NCBI GenBank assembly: GCA_023300065.1
Contig: JALZWJ010000029.1
Coordinates: 1 to 9,352, forward strand
DNA length: 9,352 nt
DNA from: Akkermansiaceae bacterium
GTDB taxonomy: Bacteria; Verrucomicrobiota; Verrucomicrobiia; Verrucomicrobiales; Akkermansiaceae
Reading direction: 5' to 3'
A model generated the notes under the pieces. The model did not search any database. It saw only the letters and a list, made by a program, of their open reading frames with translations, and was not told where the DNA came from. The translations under genes were made by a program, and so were the position numbers. Below are positions 1 to 6,770 of the stretch, in pieces (within the stretch, counting starts at the first letter, position 1; each line of letters opens with the position of its first letter).

Positions 1-1317
1 AGATTTTTGCAAACCAAGGCGCATGGAGGCTCCCATGTCGGTGATGCCTTGTTGTTCTTCTTGCAGGCTGATGACGGGATGCGGGGTGTCTTTGTCAAAT
101 TCGGTGGAGCTGGCTCCTTTGAGGCCGCAGACGTTGCGGGCGAATTCGATGGTGGCGATTTGCATGCCGAGGCAGATGCCGAAGTAGGGGATGTTATTTT
201 CGCGGGCGTATTGGGCGGCGAGGATTTTGCCCTCGGTGCCGCGTTCGCCGAATCCGCCGGGGACGAGGATGCCGCCGACTTTGCCGATGATTTTTTCGGC
301 GCCGTGTTTTTCGATGTCTTCGGCGTCGATTTTGATGATCTCGATCGCGGTGTCGTGCTCAGCACCGGCGATGGTGATGGATTCGTAGATGGATTTGTAG
401 GCGTCGTTGAGCTCGATGTATTTCCCGACGACGGCGATGGTAGTTTTGAGGGAGGGATTGACGAGGCGGTCTACGAAGCTCTCCCATTTTGAGAGGTTGG
501 GTTGTTGGGATTCGAGTCCTAGGATCTGGGAGACGATGCGGTCGATCTTGTCTTTACGGAGGTCGAGGGGGCATTCGTAGATCGTGTTTTCGACATCGCG
601 GAAGGCGACGACGTGGTCTTTTTGGACGTTACAGAACATGGCGATCTTGCGGCGGTTGTCGTCGTCGAGGTCGTGTTCGGTGCGGCAGATGATGATGTCT
701 GGTTGGATGCCGATTTCGCGGAGCTTGGCGACGGATTGTTGGGTGGGCTTTGTCTTAATCTCTCCGGCGGCCTTGACCATGGGGAGGAGGGTGACGTGGA
801 TGAAGCAGACGTTTTCTTTGCCAACATCGAGGGCGAATTGGCGGAGGGCCTCAAGGAAGAGGTGGCCTTCGATATCGCCGACGGTGCCGCCGATTTCGGT
901 GATGATGACGTCGGCCTCCGGGTTACTCTCGGTGGCGAGTTGGAGGCGGGCTTTGATCTCGTCAGTGACGTGGGGGATGAATTGGACGGTGGCGCCGAGG
1001 TATTTGCCGGCGCGTTCGTTTTGGATGACGGTTTCGAAGACTTGGCCCGAGCTGAGGCTGTTGACTTGAGAGAATTTTCCGTGGGTGAAGCGCTCGTAGT
1101 GGCCGAGGTCGAGGTCGGTCTCGGCGCCATCGTCTAGGACGTAGACTTCGCCGTGTTGGTAGGGCGACATGGTGCCGGGGTCGACGTTGAGATAGGGGTC
1201 GAACTTTTGGATCTGGACCTTGAGGCCGCGGTGTTCGAGCAGGGTGCCGATGGAGGCTGCGGCGAGTCCTTTTCCAAGTGAGGAGACGACTCCTCCGGTG
1301 ACGAAGATGTATTTCAT
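1..1317 (-). CDS. pyrG: CTP synthase, C-terminal end cut by window edge
   Basis: CTP synthase converts UTP to CTP with ATP and glutamine in the cytoplasm, the last step of de novo pyrimidine nucleotide synthesis. I translated the whole visible frame by hand: 439 codons, no stop or frameshift, against about 545 residues in E. coli PyrG. The N-terminal amidoligase domain begins [17 protein letters not shown], with the phosphate-binding Lys16. It continues through [21 protein letters not shown] and [11 protein letters not shown] (about 160-170). The class I glutamine amidotransferase domain has GGFGERG and the nucleophile motif GICLGMQ, Cys382, matching E. coli Cys379. The catalytic His/Glu pair lies beyond the left edge. 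The start ATG shares the sequence ATGA with the kdsB stop, and no Shine-Dalgarno precedes it, so translation is probably coupled to kdsB. Identification is near certain. Confidence 0.97.
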   Translation of the reverse strand, partial: MKYIFVTGGVVSSLGKGLAAASIGTLLEHRGLKVQIQKFDPYLNVDPGTMSPYQHGEVYVLDDGAETDLDLGHYERFTHGKFSQVNSLSSGQVFETVIQNERAGKYLGATVQFIPHVTDEIKARLQLATESNPEADVIITEIGGTVGDIEGHLFLEALRQFALDVGKENVCFIHVTLLPMVKAAGEIKTKPTQQSVAKLREIGIQPDIIICRTEHDLDDDNRRKIAMFCNVQKDHVVAFRDVENTIYECPLDLRKDKIDRIVSQILGLESQQPNLSKWESFVDRLVNPSLKTTIAVVGKYIELNDAYKSIYESITIAGAEHDTAIEIIKIDAEDIEKHGAEKIIGKVGGILVPGGFGERGTEGKILAAQYARENNIPYFGICLGMQIATIEFARNVCGLKGASSTEFDKDTPHPVISLQEEQQGITDMGASMRLGLQKS

Positions 1318-2060
1318 TGCTGGGCGGCTAAGAGAGATTCGATGAGTGGGATTTGATCAGGGGAGTCGAGGCCGATGGCCTCGTGCTCGGTGAGATGGAC
1401 GCGGATGGTGGCTCCGTCCTCGAGGGCGCGGAGCTGCTCTAGGCCTTCGGCTTCTTCGAGCGCGGAGGGTGGGAGCGAGATGAAGTGTTGGAGGAAGTCG
1501 ACACGGTAGCCGTAGAGACCGAGGTGACGGTAGGTGGGGAGGTCCCCCGGAGTCCTACGAAAAGGGATGGGGGAGCGGGAGAAGTAGAGGGCGTTATTGT
1601 GGCGGTTTAGGACCAGCTTGACGATGTTTGGATCGGCGATAAGGGCGGGGTCATCGAGCGGGCTACCGGCGGTGATCATGGGGAGGGAGGCATCCTCACG
1701 GAGGGTGCGGGCGAGGGTGTCGACGAGGTCTGGCTCTAGGAGGGGTTCATCTCCCTGAATGTTCATGACGTGCGTGGCGGCGCGGCATTGGGCGGCGGCT
1801 TCGGCGATGCGGTCGGTGCCGGTGGGGTGATCTGCACGAGTGCGGATGACGCGGGCCCCGATGGTGTCGCAGAGGGTGGCGATGCGGTCATCGTCAGTGG
1901 CGACGACGAGTTCATCGAGCTCCTGGCATTGGGAGGCACGCTCGAAGACGTGCTGGAGGAGGGGCTTGCCCAGAAGGGGATGAAGGGGCTTTCCGGGGAA
2001 GCGGGAAGAGGCCCAGCGGGCCGGGATGATGCCAACGATCTTTGTGTTTTTCTCGCTAAT
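1314..2060 (-). CDS. kdsB: CMP-Kdo synthetase (3-deoxy-manno-octulosonate cytidylyltransferase), ATT start
   Basis: KdsB transfers CMP from CTP to Kdo in the cytoplasm, giving the activated sugar for lipid A/LPS inner core assembly. Reading from an ATT at 2060-2058 gives 248 residues, the same length as E. coli KdsB. The N-terminus carries the CTP-binding motif [16 protein letters not shown] (residues 11-26). Then come [31 protein letters not shown] (from residue 100), [20 protein letters not shown] and [10 protein letters not shown], all KdsB hallmarks. The first in-frame ATG (1766-1764) would remove 98 residues including the active-site loop, and no GTG or TTG occurs in frame before it. A TAA lies upstream at 2120-2118. 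AAGGAGG lies 6 nt before the ATT. It overlaps pyrG by 4 bases, and pyrG supplies its CTP substrate. The function is very secure; the ATT start is strongly inferred unless the base is a sequencing error. Confidence 0.93.
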   Translation of the reverse strand: MSEKNTKIVGIIPARWASSRFPGKPLHPLLGKPLLQHVFERASQCQELDELVVATDDDRIATLCDTIGARVIRTRADHPTGTDRIAEAAAQCRAATHVMNIQGDEPLLEPDLVDTLARTLREDASLPMITAGSPLDDPALIADPNIVKLVLNRHNNALYFSRSPIPFRRTPGDLPTYRHLGLYGYRVDFLQHFISLPPSALEEAEGLEQLRALEDGATIRVHLTEHEAIGLDSPDQIPLIESLLAAQQ

Positions 2061-2159
2061 ATTGATCCTCCTTAATCGGTTTCTGGACGCTAGAGCGAGG
2101 GGGGGGAGGCGACAAGGTTAATAGAGGGCTGGAGAAGAAAAATTGTCGGAGATGGACAG
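2061..2159. other. Divergent intergenic region between kdsB and the symporter gene
   Basis: About 100 bases separate two genes transcribed away from each other, so both promoters should lie here or in the gene starts. I found no convincing -35/-10 pair on either strand. It contains a run of eight G at 2099-2106, and an AT-rich patch at about 2118-2145 that includes TTAATAG and a short A-run. Confidence 0.5.
2067..2073 (-). promoter_or_regulatory. Perfect Shine-Dalgarno before the kdsB ATT start
   Basis: On the minus strand AAGGAGG is followed by six bases (ATCAAT) and then ATT AGC GAG AAA. The ideal sequence and spacing decide the kdsB start, since no standard start codon is available. It is the only strong Shine-Dalgarno I see in the window; pyrG, dnaA, dnaN and the coiled-coil gene lack one. 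Confidence 0.75.
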
Positions 2160-3800
2160 GTGCAGTTGAAGTGGGCAGACTCCGAGGCAATGAGTGATTG
2201 GTTTACTACAACTGACTGGGTTGTTCTTTTTGGTTATTTGATTCTTACGACTGTGATCGGCCACTTTATGGGCGGGAAGCAGGCCACGATTAAGGACTTT
2301 TTTGCGGGGGGGAAATCGCTCCCTTGGTGGGCGGTGTGTGGATCGATCATCGCGACGGAGATCAGTGGTGTAACCTTTATCGGGGTGCCCGGTGGGGTGA
2401 TGGCGGCGAATGGTGACTTTACTTATATGCTGTGGGGGATTGGCTCGATCATGGGGCGTGTGATTGTGGGGGTGTATTTTGTGAAGGTCTTTTATGAGGA
2501 CGAGATTTATAGCCCGTATGATTATATGGGGCGGAGGATTAAGCCGCAGTTGAAGACGCTGGCGACGGTGTTTTTCACGGTGGGATCGATCTTGGGGCAG
2601 AGTGTCCGGGTTTTGGTTGCGGCCTTGCCGCTGAAGGTGGTGACCGGTTTGGACTTTGAAGTTTGTATTCTGATCATCGGTCTTTTTGCGATTGGCTGGA
2701 CTTTGATGGGCGGCATGCGGACCGTGATCTGGACGGATGTGATGCAGTTTGGCCTCTTTACGGTGGGTGGCTTGGTGTCTTTGTTTTGGGTCATCAACCA
2801 TCTCGATGGGGGGTGGGCGACGTTTTGGTCAATCGCAGAGGCGAATGAGAAGACGAAGATGTGGGATGGCGATTTTGGAATTGGACCGGAGTTCCAGTTT
2901 ACCTTCTGGGTTGCGATCATCGCGGTGCCTTTCCAGAATCTAACGGCTTTTGGGGTGGATCAGCTGAATGCTCAGCGGATGTTCTGCTGTAAGGATGCGG
3001 GTGATGCGCGGAAGGCGATCATCGGAAGCTCGATCGGGCAGGTTCTCACCTACCTGATGCTTTTGGTCGGAGCGGCTCTCTTTGTCTTCTACTATCAGAA
3101 TCCTCCCGAGGGTGTTTTAGCGGAAAATTTGAACTTCATGAAAGACGGCGAGGCCTCGACCTTAGCGCAGGGTGGCGTTCCGTCTCCCGGAGGCGATCAT
3201 GTCTTCCCTATTTGGATCGTTTCGGAGCTCCCTCCTGGTCTAGCTGGGTTGATTTTAGCGGGGCTTTTTGCGGCTGCGATTTCGAGCCTTGATTCGATCT
3301 TGGCGGCTCTGAGTCAGACGACGATTTCTTTGATTCATAACCCTGAAAATAACCCGAATCTCAACCAGAAGATGTTGCTGAAGGCGTCACGGCGTTGGGT
3401 CATTATTTGGGGGATAGGTCTGACTGGATTTACGCTTTTGATGGAGTATGTGCAGAGGAAGCTTGGGGTGCCAATTCTCCCCCTTGCCTTTGGGATGACG
3501 ACTTACACGATGGGCCCGCTGCTTGGGATGTTCCTGTGCGCTCTTCTGGGGAGGGGATCGTTCCGTGGAATCCTTATAGGTGCGGTGGTTTCCTTTGTTT
3601 TGACGATGTTTATCCGCATGGATATTTGGATTTTAGTGGAGATGGTTACCGGTGGGGTTGATTGGCTGACAATGCTTCCGTCCTATGGCTTTAATGATGC
3701 TGGTAAAGTGGAGCCATTGGTGGCTTCAATGTGGATGTGGCCGGTCGGGACTTTGCTGACGTTTGGAGGAGGTGTGTTAGGCTCCAAAATGAAGAGTTGA
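2160..3800 (+). CDS. Sodium:solute symporter (SSS family), substrate unknown
   Basis: An inner-membrane secondary transporter that would import a solute with Na+. The 546-residue frame is rich in hydrophobic helices, roughly twelve to fourteen, the first at about residues 21-38. Family marks include the early motif EISGVTFIGVPGGV (67-80), GGMRTVIWTDVMQF (184-197), DQLNAQRMF (267-275) and the Na+-site helix AAAISSLDSILAALSQ (371-386), whose Ser pair is typical. The extracellular loop at about 313-350 before FPIWIVSELPPGLAGL is normal for sugar-type members. The sequence does not tell which solute is carried. Start: GTG at 2160 has GGAG 8 nt upstream; ATG at 2190 has GAGG only 2 nt upstream and would give 536 residues beginning MSDWFTTTDW. 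Either is possible and no helix is lost. Its kdsB and dnaA neighbours do not indicate a shared pathway. No clear terminator follows. Confidence 0.92.
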   Translation: MQLKWADSEAMSDWFTTTDWVVLFGYLILTTVIGHFMGGKQATIKDFFAGGKSLPWWAVCGSIIATEISGVTFIGVPGGVMAANGDFTYMLWGIGSIMGRVIVGVYFVKVFYEDEIYSPYDYMGRRIKPQLKTLATVFFTVGSILGQSVRVLVAALPLKVVTGLDFEVCILIIGLFAIGWTLMGGMRTVIWTDVMQFGLFTVGGLVSLFWVINHLDGGWATFWSIAEANEKTKMWDGDFGIGPEFQFTFWVAIIAVPFQNLTAFGVDQLNAQRMFCCKDAGDARKAIIGSSIGQVLTYLMLLVGAALFVFYYQNPPEGVLAENLNFMKDGEASTLAQGGVPSPGGDHVFPIWIVSELPPGLAGLILAGLFAAAISSLDSILAALSQTTISLIHNPENNPNLNQKMLLKASRRWVIIWGIGLTGFTLLMEYVQRKLGVPILPLAFGMTTYTMGPLLGMFLCALLGRGSFRGILIGAVVSFVLTMFIRMDIWILVEMVTGGVDWLTMLPSYGFNDAGKVEPLVASMWMWPVGTLLTFGGGVLGSKMKS

Positions 3801-3858
3801 TTAGGAGTTACTAACAAATATTTGCTGCGTGTTTTTTTTGCGAAATCGCGTGGATCCT

Positions 3859-3888
3859 TTGTGGAACAAGCGGCGTTATTTTTATAAT
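3859..3888 (+). promoter_or_regulatory. Candidate sigma70-type promoter for dnaA
   Basis: A perfect -10 TATAAT at 3883-3888 is preceded, after an 18-base spacer, by TTGTGG at 3859-3864, which matches the TTG half of the -35 consensus. Transcription would begin near 3895, giving a leader of about 120 bases that includes the nested inverted repeat. The -35 overlaps a DnaA-box-like site (3860-3868), an arrangement compatible with autorepression. The surrounding run is all A/T, so a chance TATAAT is possible. Confidence 0.4.
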
Positions 3889-3943
3889 TTTATTCGTGCT
3901 GTTTTTGGTTTTCGTCGCGGCTTGTAGCGTGCATTTTTTTCAT

Positions 3944-3984
3944 CTCGGCCACGGTGATGAGTTGTTCACCGAAGATGGGCCGAG
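3944..3984 (+). promoter_or_regulatory. Nested inverted repeat in the dnaA leader
   Basis: The outer arms CTCGGCC (3944-3950) and GGCCGAG (3978-3984) are perfect complements. Inside them CGGTGA (3952-3957) and TCACCG (3966-3971) are also perfect complements, leaving an 8-base loop and an asymmetric internal bulge. The RNA would fold into a stable two-part stem 32 bases before the dnaA start. A T6 run occurs at 3994-3999, nine bases past the stem, too far for a standard terminator. It may be a leader structure or a protein-binding palindrome. Confidence 0.5.
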
Positions 3985-4016
3985 GAGCTTGAATTTTTTA
4001 TTAGAACATCCCCAGA

Positions 4017-5468
4017 ATGAGTAGCAGCACGGACGGAGTCACAAATCATGAAACTAGGAATGAGAGCGCAAACGAAAGTGGTTCAGAAGGGGCGATCTGG
4101 GACAAGGTTAAGGCGAAGTTAAGCGAGTATATCAGCGGCGATGCCTTTTCGCGCTGGTTTAAAAACGCAGAATTGATTGGGGCTGATGAGCAGCCAGGGA
4201 TCGTGGGTGTGCAGTCCGACATGCACCAGATTTGGATTGAGACAAATTACATGGATGAGCTGCGTGCGGCATTTGCGGAAGGTGCGGGCATCCATTGTTC
4301 TCCAAAAGTGATCGTGAAGGGGCAGGAGGTGCCCGCGCTAGAAGAGCCAAAGCAGGCGGCTCGTAAATCACGGGCGGGAGAGTCTGTGAAGGTGGTGACT
4401 CCGGATCCGACTGGTAAAGGGGTGGCTTTTGAGCGGCGTTTGAAGCGCTTGGGGATTAACCCTGAATTGGATTTTGAGAGTTTTGTGGTTGGCGATAATA
4501 GCCAGTTTGCACACGCCGCGTGTTCGGCGGTGGCTCACCAAGAGGGGCGGAGTTTTAACCCTCTTTTCATTCACGGAAGAGCTGGTCTTGGCAAGACACA
4601 CCTGATGTCAGCGGTGGCGCAGCAGCTTTTGGCAAATGATCCGAAGGCGAAGGTTGTCTTTTTGACCGCGGAGCATTTTGCGAATGAGTTCATCGAGGCT
4701 GTCCGGAAGGGGAATCTGGATGCTTTCCGTAAGGCTTACCGCCACGCGGATGCGATGTTGATTGATGATATTCAATTTTTAGCGGGTAAGGAGCGGACTC
4801 AGGATGAGTTCTTCCACACTTTCAACGTGCTCCTCAATTCGCAGACTCAGGTGATTTTGACCTGCGACCGCCCGGCTCCTGAGATTCAGACTTTGGACCC
4901 ACGGCTGATCAGCCGCTTCGAGAGTGGCTTGACGGTGGAGCTCCAGCCTCCGGGATTCGAGACTCGTGTTGCGATTCTTCGCCGTAAGATGGAGCAGTGG
5001 AAGGTGGAGTTGGAAAATAACGTGGTGGTTCACATCGCGAATTCGATCAAAAGTAATGTGCGTCGGCTTGAAGGGGCTTTGACGAGAGTTGCCAGCTATA
5101 GTTTCCTCTCCTCTGAGCCCATGTCGGTTCAAAAGGTGGATGAGCTTTTGGGGGACCTCGTGCGTGATGAAAATACGAATCAGATCACGATCGAGCAGAT
5201 CCAGAAAACGGTGGCCGATTACTATGGCATCAATCTTGGCGACATGAGGAGCCGCAGGCGTCCTGCAAGCATTGCCTTTCCTCGGCAAGTTGCGATGTAT
5301 CTCTCACGCAGCCTCACAAAGCTCTCTTTGGTCGAGATCGGTGATGCCTTTGGAAAAAGGGACCACGGAACCGTGATCCATGCCTGTAAGAAGGTGAAGG
5401 CTGATATGGAGACTGATGTTGAGGTCCGAGGTGGGGTGGAAAAGCTGACGTCCCAATTGGAGCGTTAA
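4017..5468 (+). CDS. dnaA: Chromosomal replication initiator protein DnaA
   Basis: DnaA binds DnaA boxes at oriC, opens the duplex and helps load the replicative helicase. At 483 residues it is close to the E. coli length (467). Domain I starts near residue 27 (IWDKVKAKLSEYISGDAF) after a polar Ser/Asn/Glu-rich tail of about 26 residues. A short linker covers about 105-140. The AAA+ domain shows Walker A GRAGLGKT (187-194), Walker B AMLIDDIQF (246-254), sensor I LTCDRP (281-286), Arg-finger segment RLISRF (296-301) and sensor II NVRRLEGAL (347-355). The helix-turn-helix domain IV (about 411-460) has RRRPASIAFPRQ and GDAFGKRDHGTVIHA. Relative to E. coli, T435 is Gly451 and P423 is Val439; both positions contact DNA. 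ATG 4017 has no Shine-Dalgarno; the nearest GAGGAG is 29 bases away. It is followed 85 bases later by dnaN. Confidence 0.98.
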   Translation: MSSSTDGVTNHETRNESANESGSEGAIWDKVKAKLSEYISGDAFSRWFKNAELIGADEQPGIVGVQSDMHQIWIETNYMDELRAAFAEGAGIHCSPKVIVKGQEVPALEEPKQAARKSRAGESVKVVTPDPTGKGVAFERRLKRLGINPELDFESFVVGDNSQFAHAACSAVAHQEGRSFNPLFIHGRAGLGKTHLMSAVAQQLLANDPKAKVVFLTAEHFANEFIEAVRKGNLDAFRKAYRHADAMLIDDIQFLAGKERTQDEFFHTFNVLLNSQTQVILTCDRPAPEIQTLDPRLISRFESGLTVELQPPGFETRVAILRRKMEQWKVELENNVVVHIANSIKSNVRRLEGALTRVASYSFLSSEPMSVQKVDELLGDLVRDENTNQITIEQIQKTVADYYGINLGDMRSRRRPASIAFPRQVAMYLSRSLTKLSLVEIGDAFGKRDHGTVIHACKKVKADMETDVEVRGGVEKLTSQLER

Positions 5469-5553
5469 ATTAGTTTTATAATCCTAAGGAAATACTTGCC
5501 AAGGCTTGATGGGGCGGTCACGCTCATGTCAGCCCAATAGGGCGTGATTTCCT
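5469..5553. promoter_or_regulatory. dnaA-dnaN intergenic region with inverted repeats
   Basis: TATAAT occurs at 5477-5482, but no -35 lies at proper spacing (TTGGAG at 5457-5462 leaves only 14 bases), so an internal dnaN promoter is only possible. Just before dnaN, TCACGC (5518-5523) pairs with GCGTGA (5542-5547), while GCCC (5532-5535) pairs with GGGC (5540-5543). The two stems share bases and exclude each other. The region also holds a four-codon frame, ATG TCA GCC CAA TAG (5526-5540). No Shine-Dalgarno sits at normal distance from the dnaN ATG. Confidence 0.3.
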
Positions 5554-6651
5554 ATGAAATTCAGAATCGCAAAAGAGGCCTTTCTAGACGGGTTGCAGCA
5601 GGTGCAGCACGTAGTGAGCAGCCGTACCACTCTCCCGATCCTTTCCAATGTTCTCATTGAGGCTAGTGACGAGGGCTTACGACTGACGACGACTGATCTT
5701 GATGTCGGTGTAAGTGGCGTTGCCGCTGCCGAGGTCTCTAAGCCTGGGTCCACAACCCTGCCGGTGAAGAGGTTGGTGAATATCATCCGCGAGCTACCTT
5801 CCGCTGAGATCGAGGTTTCGGTCGATGCTAAGAATGTGGCTTCCATCAAGAGTGGTCCTAGTTTTTTCAAAATCATCGGTTTGCCGGACGGTGAGTTTCC
5901 TCCCTTGGCCGATTTTAAGGAGGCGAAGGAGTACCACATTCCACAGGCGATTTTCCGCAATGGTCTCAAAAAGACTTCCTATGCTATTTCGACAGACGAG
6001 ACTCGTTACGTTCTGAATGGGATCTTTGCTTCTTTCAAAGAGGGCAAATTAACGCTGGTTGCGACTGATGGTCGCCGCCTTGCGATGGTGGATCATGAGT
6101 TGGAGTTTCCCTCGAGCCATGAAGTGGACTTCATTGTCCCCACCAAGGCGGTTCAGGAATTACAACGTCACCTCAGCACTGAGGGTGAGCTCTTACTGAA
6201 GCTTTCCGATAATCAGGTTTGCTTTGAGATCGGTTCGAGTGTCATCGTGAGTAAGCTCATTGAGGGGAATTACCCAAATTACCGCCAAGTGATTCCTGGT
6301 GAGTCTAAAGAGCGCCTGACATTGAGTCGTGAGCAGCTTCTGGAGACGACGCGCCGTGTTTCTCTCCTTTCTTCTGAAAAATCAAACTCAGTGAAGCTGA
6401 CTTTCGGCCACAACACGGTCGATGTTATGGCAAACAGCCCAGACATTGGTGAGGCGAATGAAACTCTTGAAGTAAAATACGAGGGCAAGGAATTCTCCAT
6501 CGCCTTTAATCCTGAGTTCCTCATGGCTCCGCTTAAGAGTCTGGAAGAGGATGAGATCCACCTAGATCTAATCGATGAGATGAGCCCGGGTGTTCTCCGC
6601 ACGGAAGATGCGTTCCTCTATGTGTTGATGCCAATGCGGGTGACTTCCTAG
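5554..6651 (+). CDS. dnaN: DNA polymerase III beta subunit (sliding clamp)
   Basis: The ring-shaped homodimeric clamp holds DNA polymerase III on the template and serves as a docking site for other replication and repair proteins. The 365-residue length is typical (E. coli 366). Three tandem clamp domains can be followed: domain 1 with SRTTLPILSNV (23-33), TDLDVG (47-52) and GLPDGEFP (109-116); domain 2 with SYAISTDETRYVLNGI (142-157) and ATDGRRLA (170-177); domain 3 ending in YVLMPMRVTS. MPMR is the conserved C-terminal edge of the partner-binding pocket, here followed by three extra residues (VTS). The ATG at 5554 gives the standard N-terminus MKFRIAKEAF. It lies in the same direction as dnaA, probably in one transcript, and is closed by a strong terminator. 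Confidence 0.98.
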   Translation: MKFRIAKEAFLDGLQQVQHVVSSRTTLPILSNVLIEASDEGLRLTTTDLDVGVSGVAAAEVSKPGSTTLPVKRLVNIIRELPSAEIEVSVDAKNVASIKSGPSFFKIIGLPDGEFPPLADFKEAKEYHIPQAIFRNGLKKTSYAISTDETRYVLNGIFASFKEGKLTLVATDGRRLAMVDHELEFPSSHEVDFIVPTKAVQELQRHLSTEGELLLKLSDNQVCFEIGSSVIVSKLIEGNYPNYRQVIPGESKERLTLSREQLLETTRRVSLLSSEKSNSVKLTFGHNTVDVMANSPDIGEANETLEVKYEGKEFSIAFNPEFLMAPLKSLEEDEIHLDLIDEMSPGVLRTEDAFLYVLMPMRVTS

Positions 6652-6674
6652 ACGGGAAGCGTTCCTAAATTTTC

Positions 6675-6712
6675 AAAATGCCGCATTTCTTTTGAAGCGC
6701 GGTATTTTTTTT
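6675..6712 (+). terminator. Intrinsic terminator after dnaN
   Basis: ATGCCGC (6678-6684) pairs with GCGGTAT (6699-6705), with one G-U pair. A flanking AAA (6675-6677) can extend the stem into the T-run, and the loop is 14 bases. Eight T at 6705-6712 follow directly. It sits 24 bases after the dnaN stop. The opposite strand offers only a short, broken T-tract, so it is a weak terminator for the convergent gene. Confidence 0.85.
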
Positions 6713-6770
6713 GATCGCTCGACTCGATCAGGTCCCCCTAAGGCGTGCTCGATCTTTGGCGCCGGGTTGG

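Larger units (their letters stand above)
3801..4016. other. AT-rich region upstream of dnaA
   Basis: This 216-base gap holds, in order: the 10-base palindrome CAAATATTTG (3815-3824) followed by T8 (3832-3839); GCGA/TCGC (3840-3849); two DnaA-box-like sequences on the minus strand (3849-3857 and 3860-3868); a 19-base all-A/T run at 3876-3894 containing TATAAT; and a nested inverted repeat (3944-3984) 33 bases before the dnaA ATG. A frame open from 3815 to the TAG at 4022-4024 also crosses it. It could carry dnaA control elements or, less surely, origin elements. No GC-skew sign change was evident around it in the lines I counted. Confidence 0.6.

Noticed and set aside
7..1137. Long plus-strand open frames opposite pyrG (for example 7-492 and 613-1137) and a minus-strand frame at 519-1130
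   Set aside because: They are shadows of the intact pyrG frame. Their proteins are skewed (Asp/Gly/Val/Phe-rich or Ser/Thr/Pro-rich) and match no family, which is expected from the third-base C bias of the real gene.
1314..1766. kdsB starting at the internal ATG 1766
   Set aside because: This would begin inside the NIQGDEP motif and lose the CTP-binding [16 protein letters not shown] segment, which is intact and in frame upstream.
2663..3661. Smaller frames inside the symporter gene on both strands
   Set aside because: They are overlapping shadows of a complete, well-recognised SSS transporter frame.
3815..3839. CAAATATTTG plus T8 as a terminator for the symporter gene
   Set aside because: The palindrome leaves almost no stem once a loop is allowed, is all A/T apart from its ends, and is separated from the T-run by seven bases.
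3801..4016. Calling this region oriC
   Set aside because: It is AT-rich and next to dnaA, but the box matches are weak. Sampled lines on both sides (for example 2401-2460: 24 G, 9 C; 4441-4500: 19 G, 6 C) show G excess without a sign change. A whole-chromosome skew plot would decide.
5457..5482. TATAAT at 5477-5482 as a dnaN promoter
   Set aside because: The best -35-like hexamer is only 14 bases away, too close; kept only as a remark in the intergenic entry.
6713..6729. GATCG...CGATC inverted repeat after the dnaN terminator
   Set aside because: Only 5-bp arms, and adjacent to a terminator that already explains the region; no further support.
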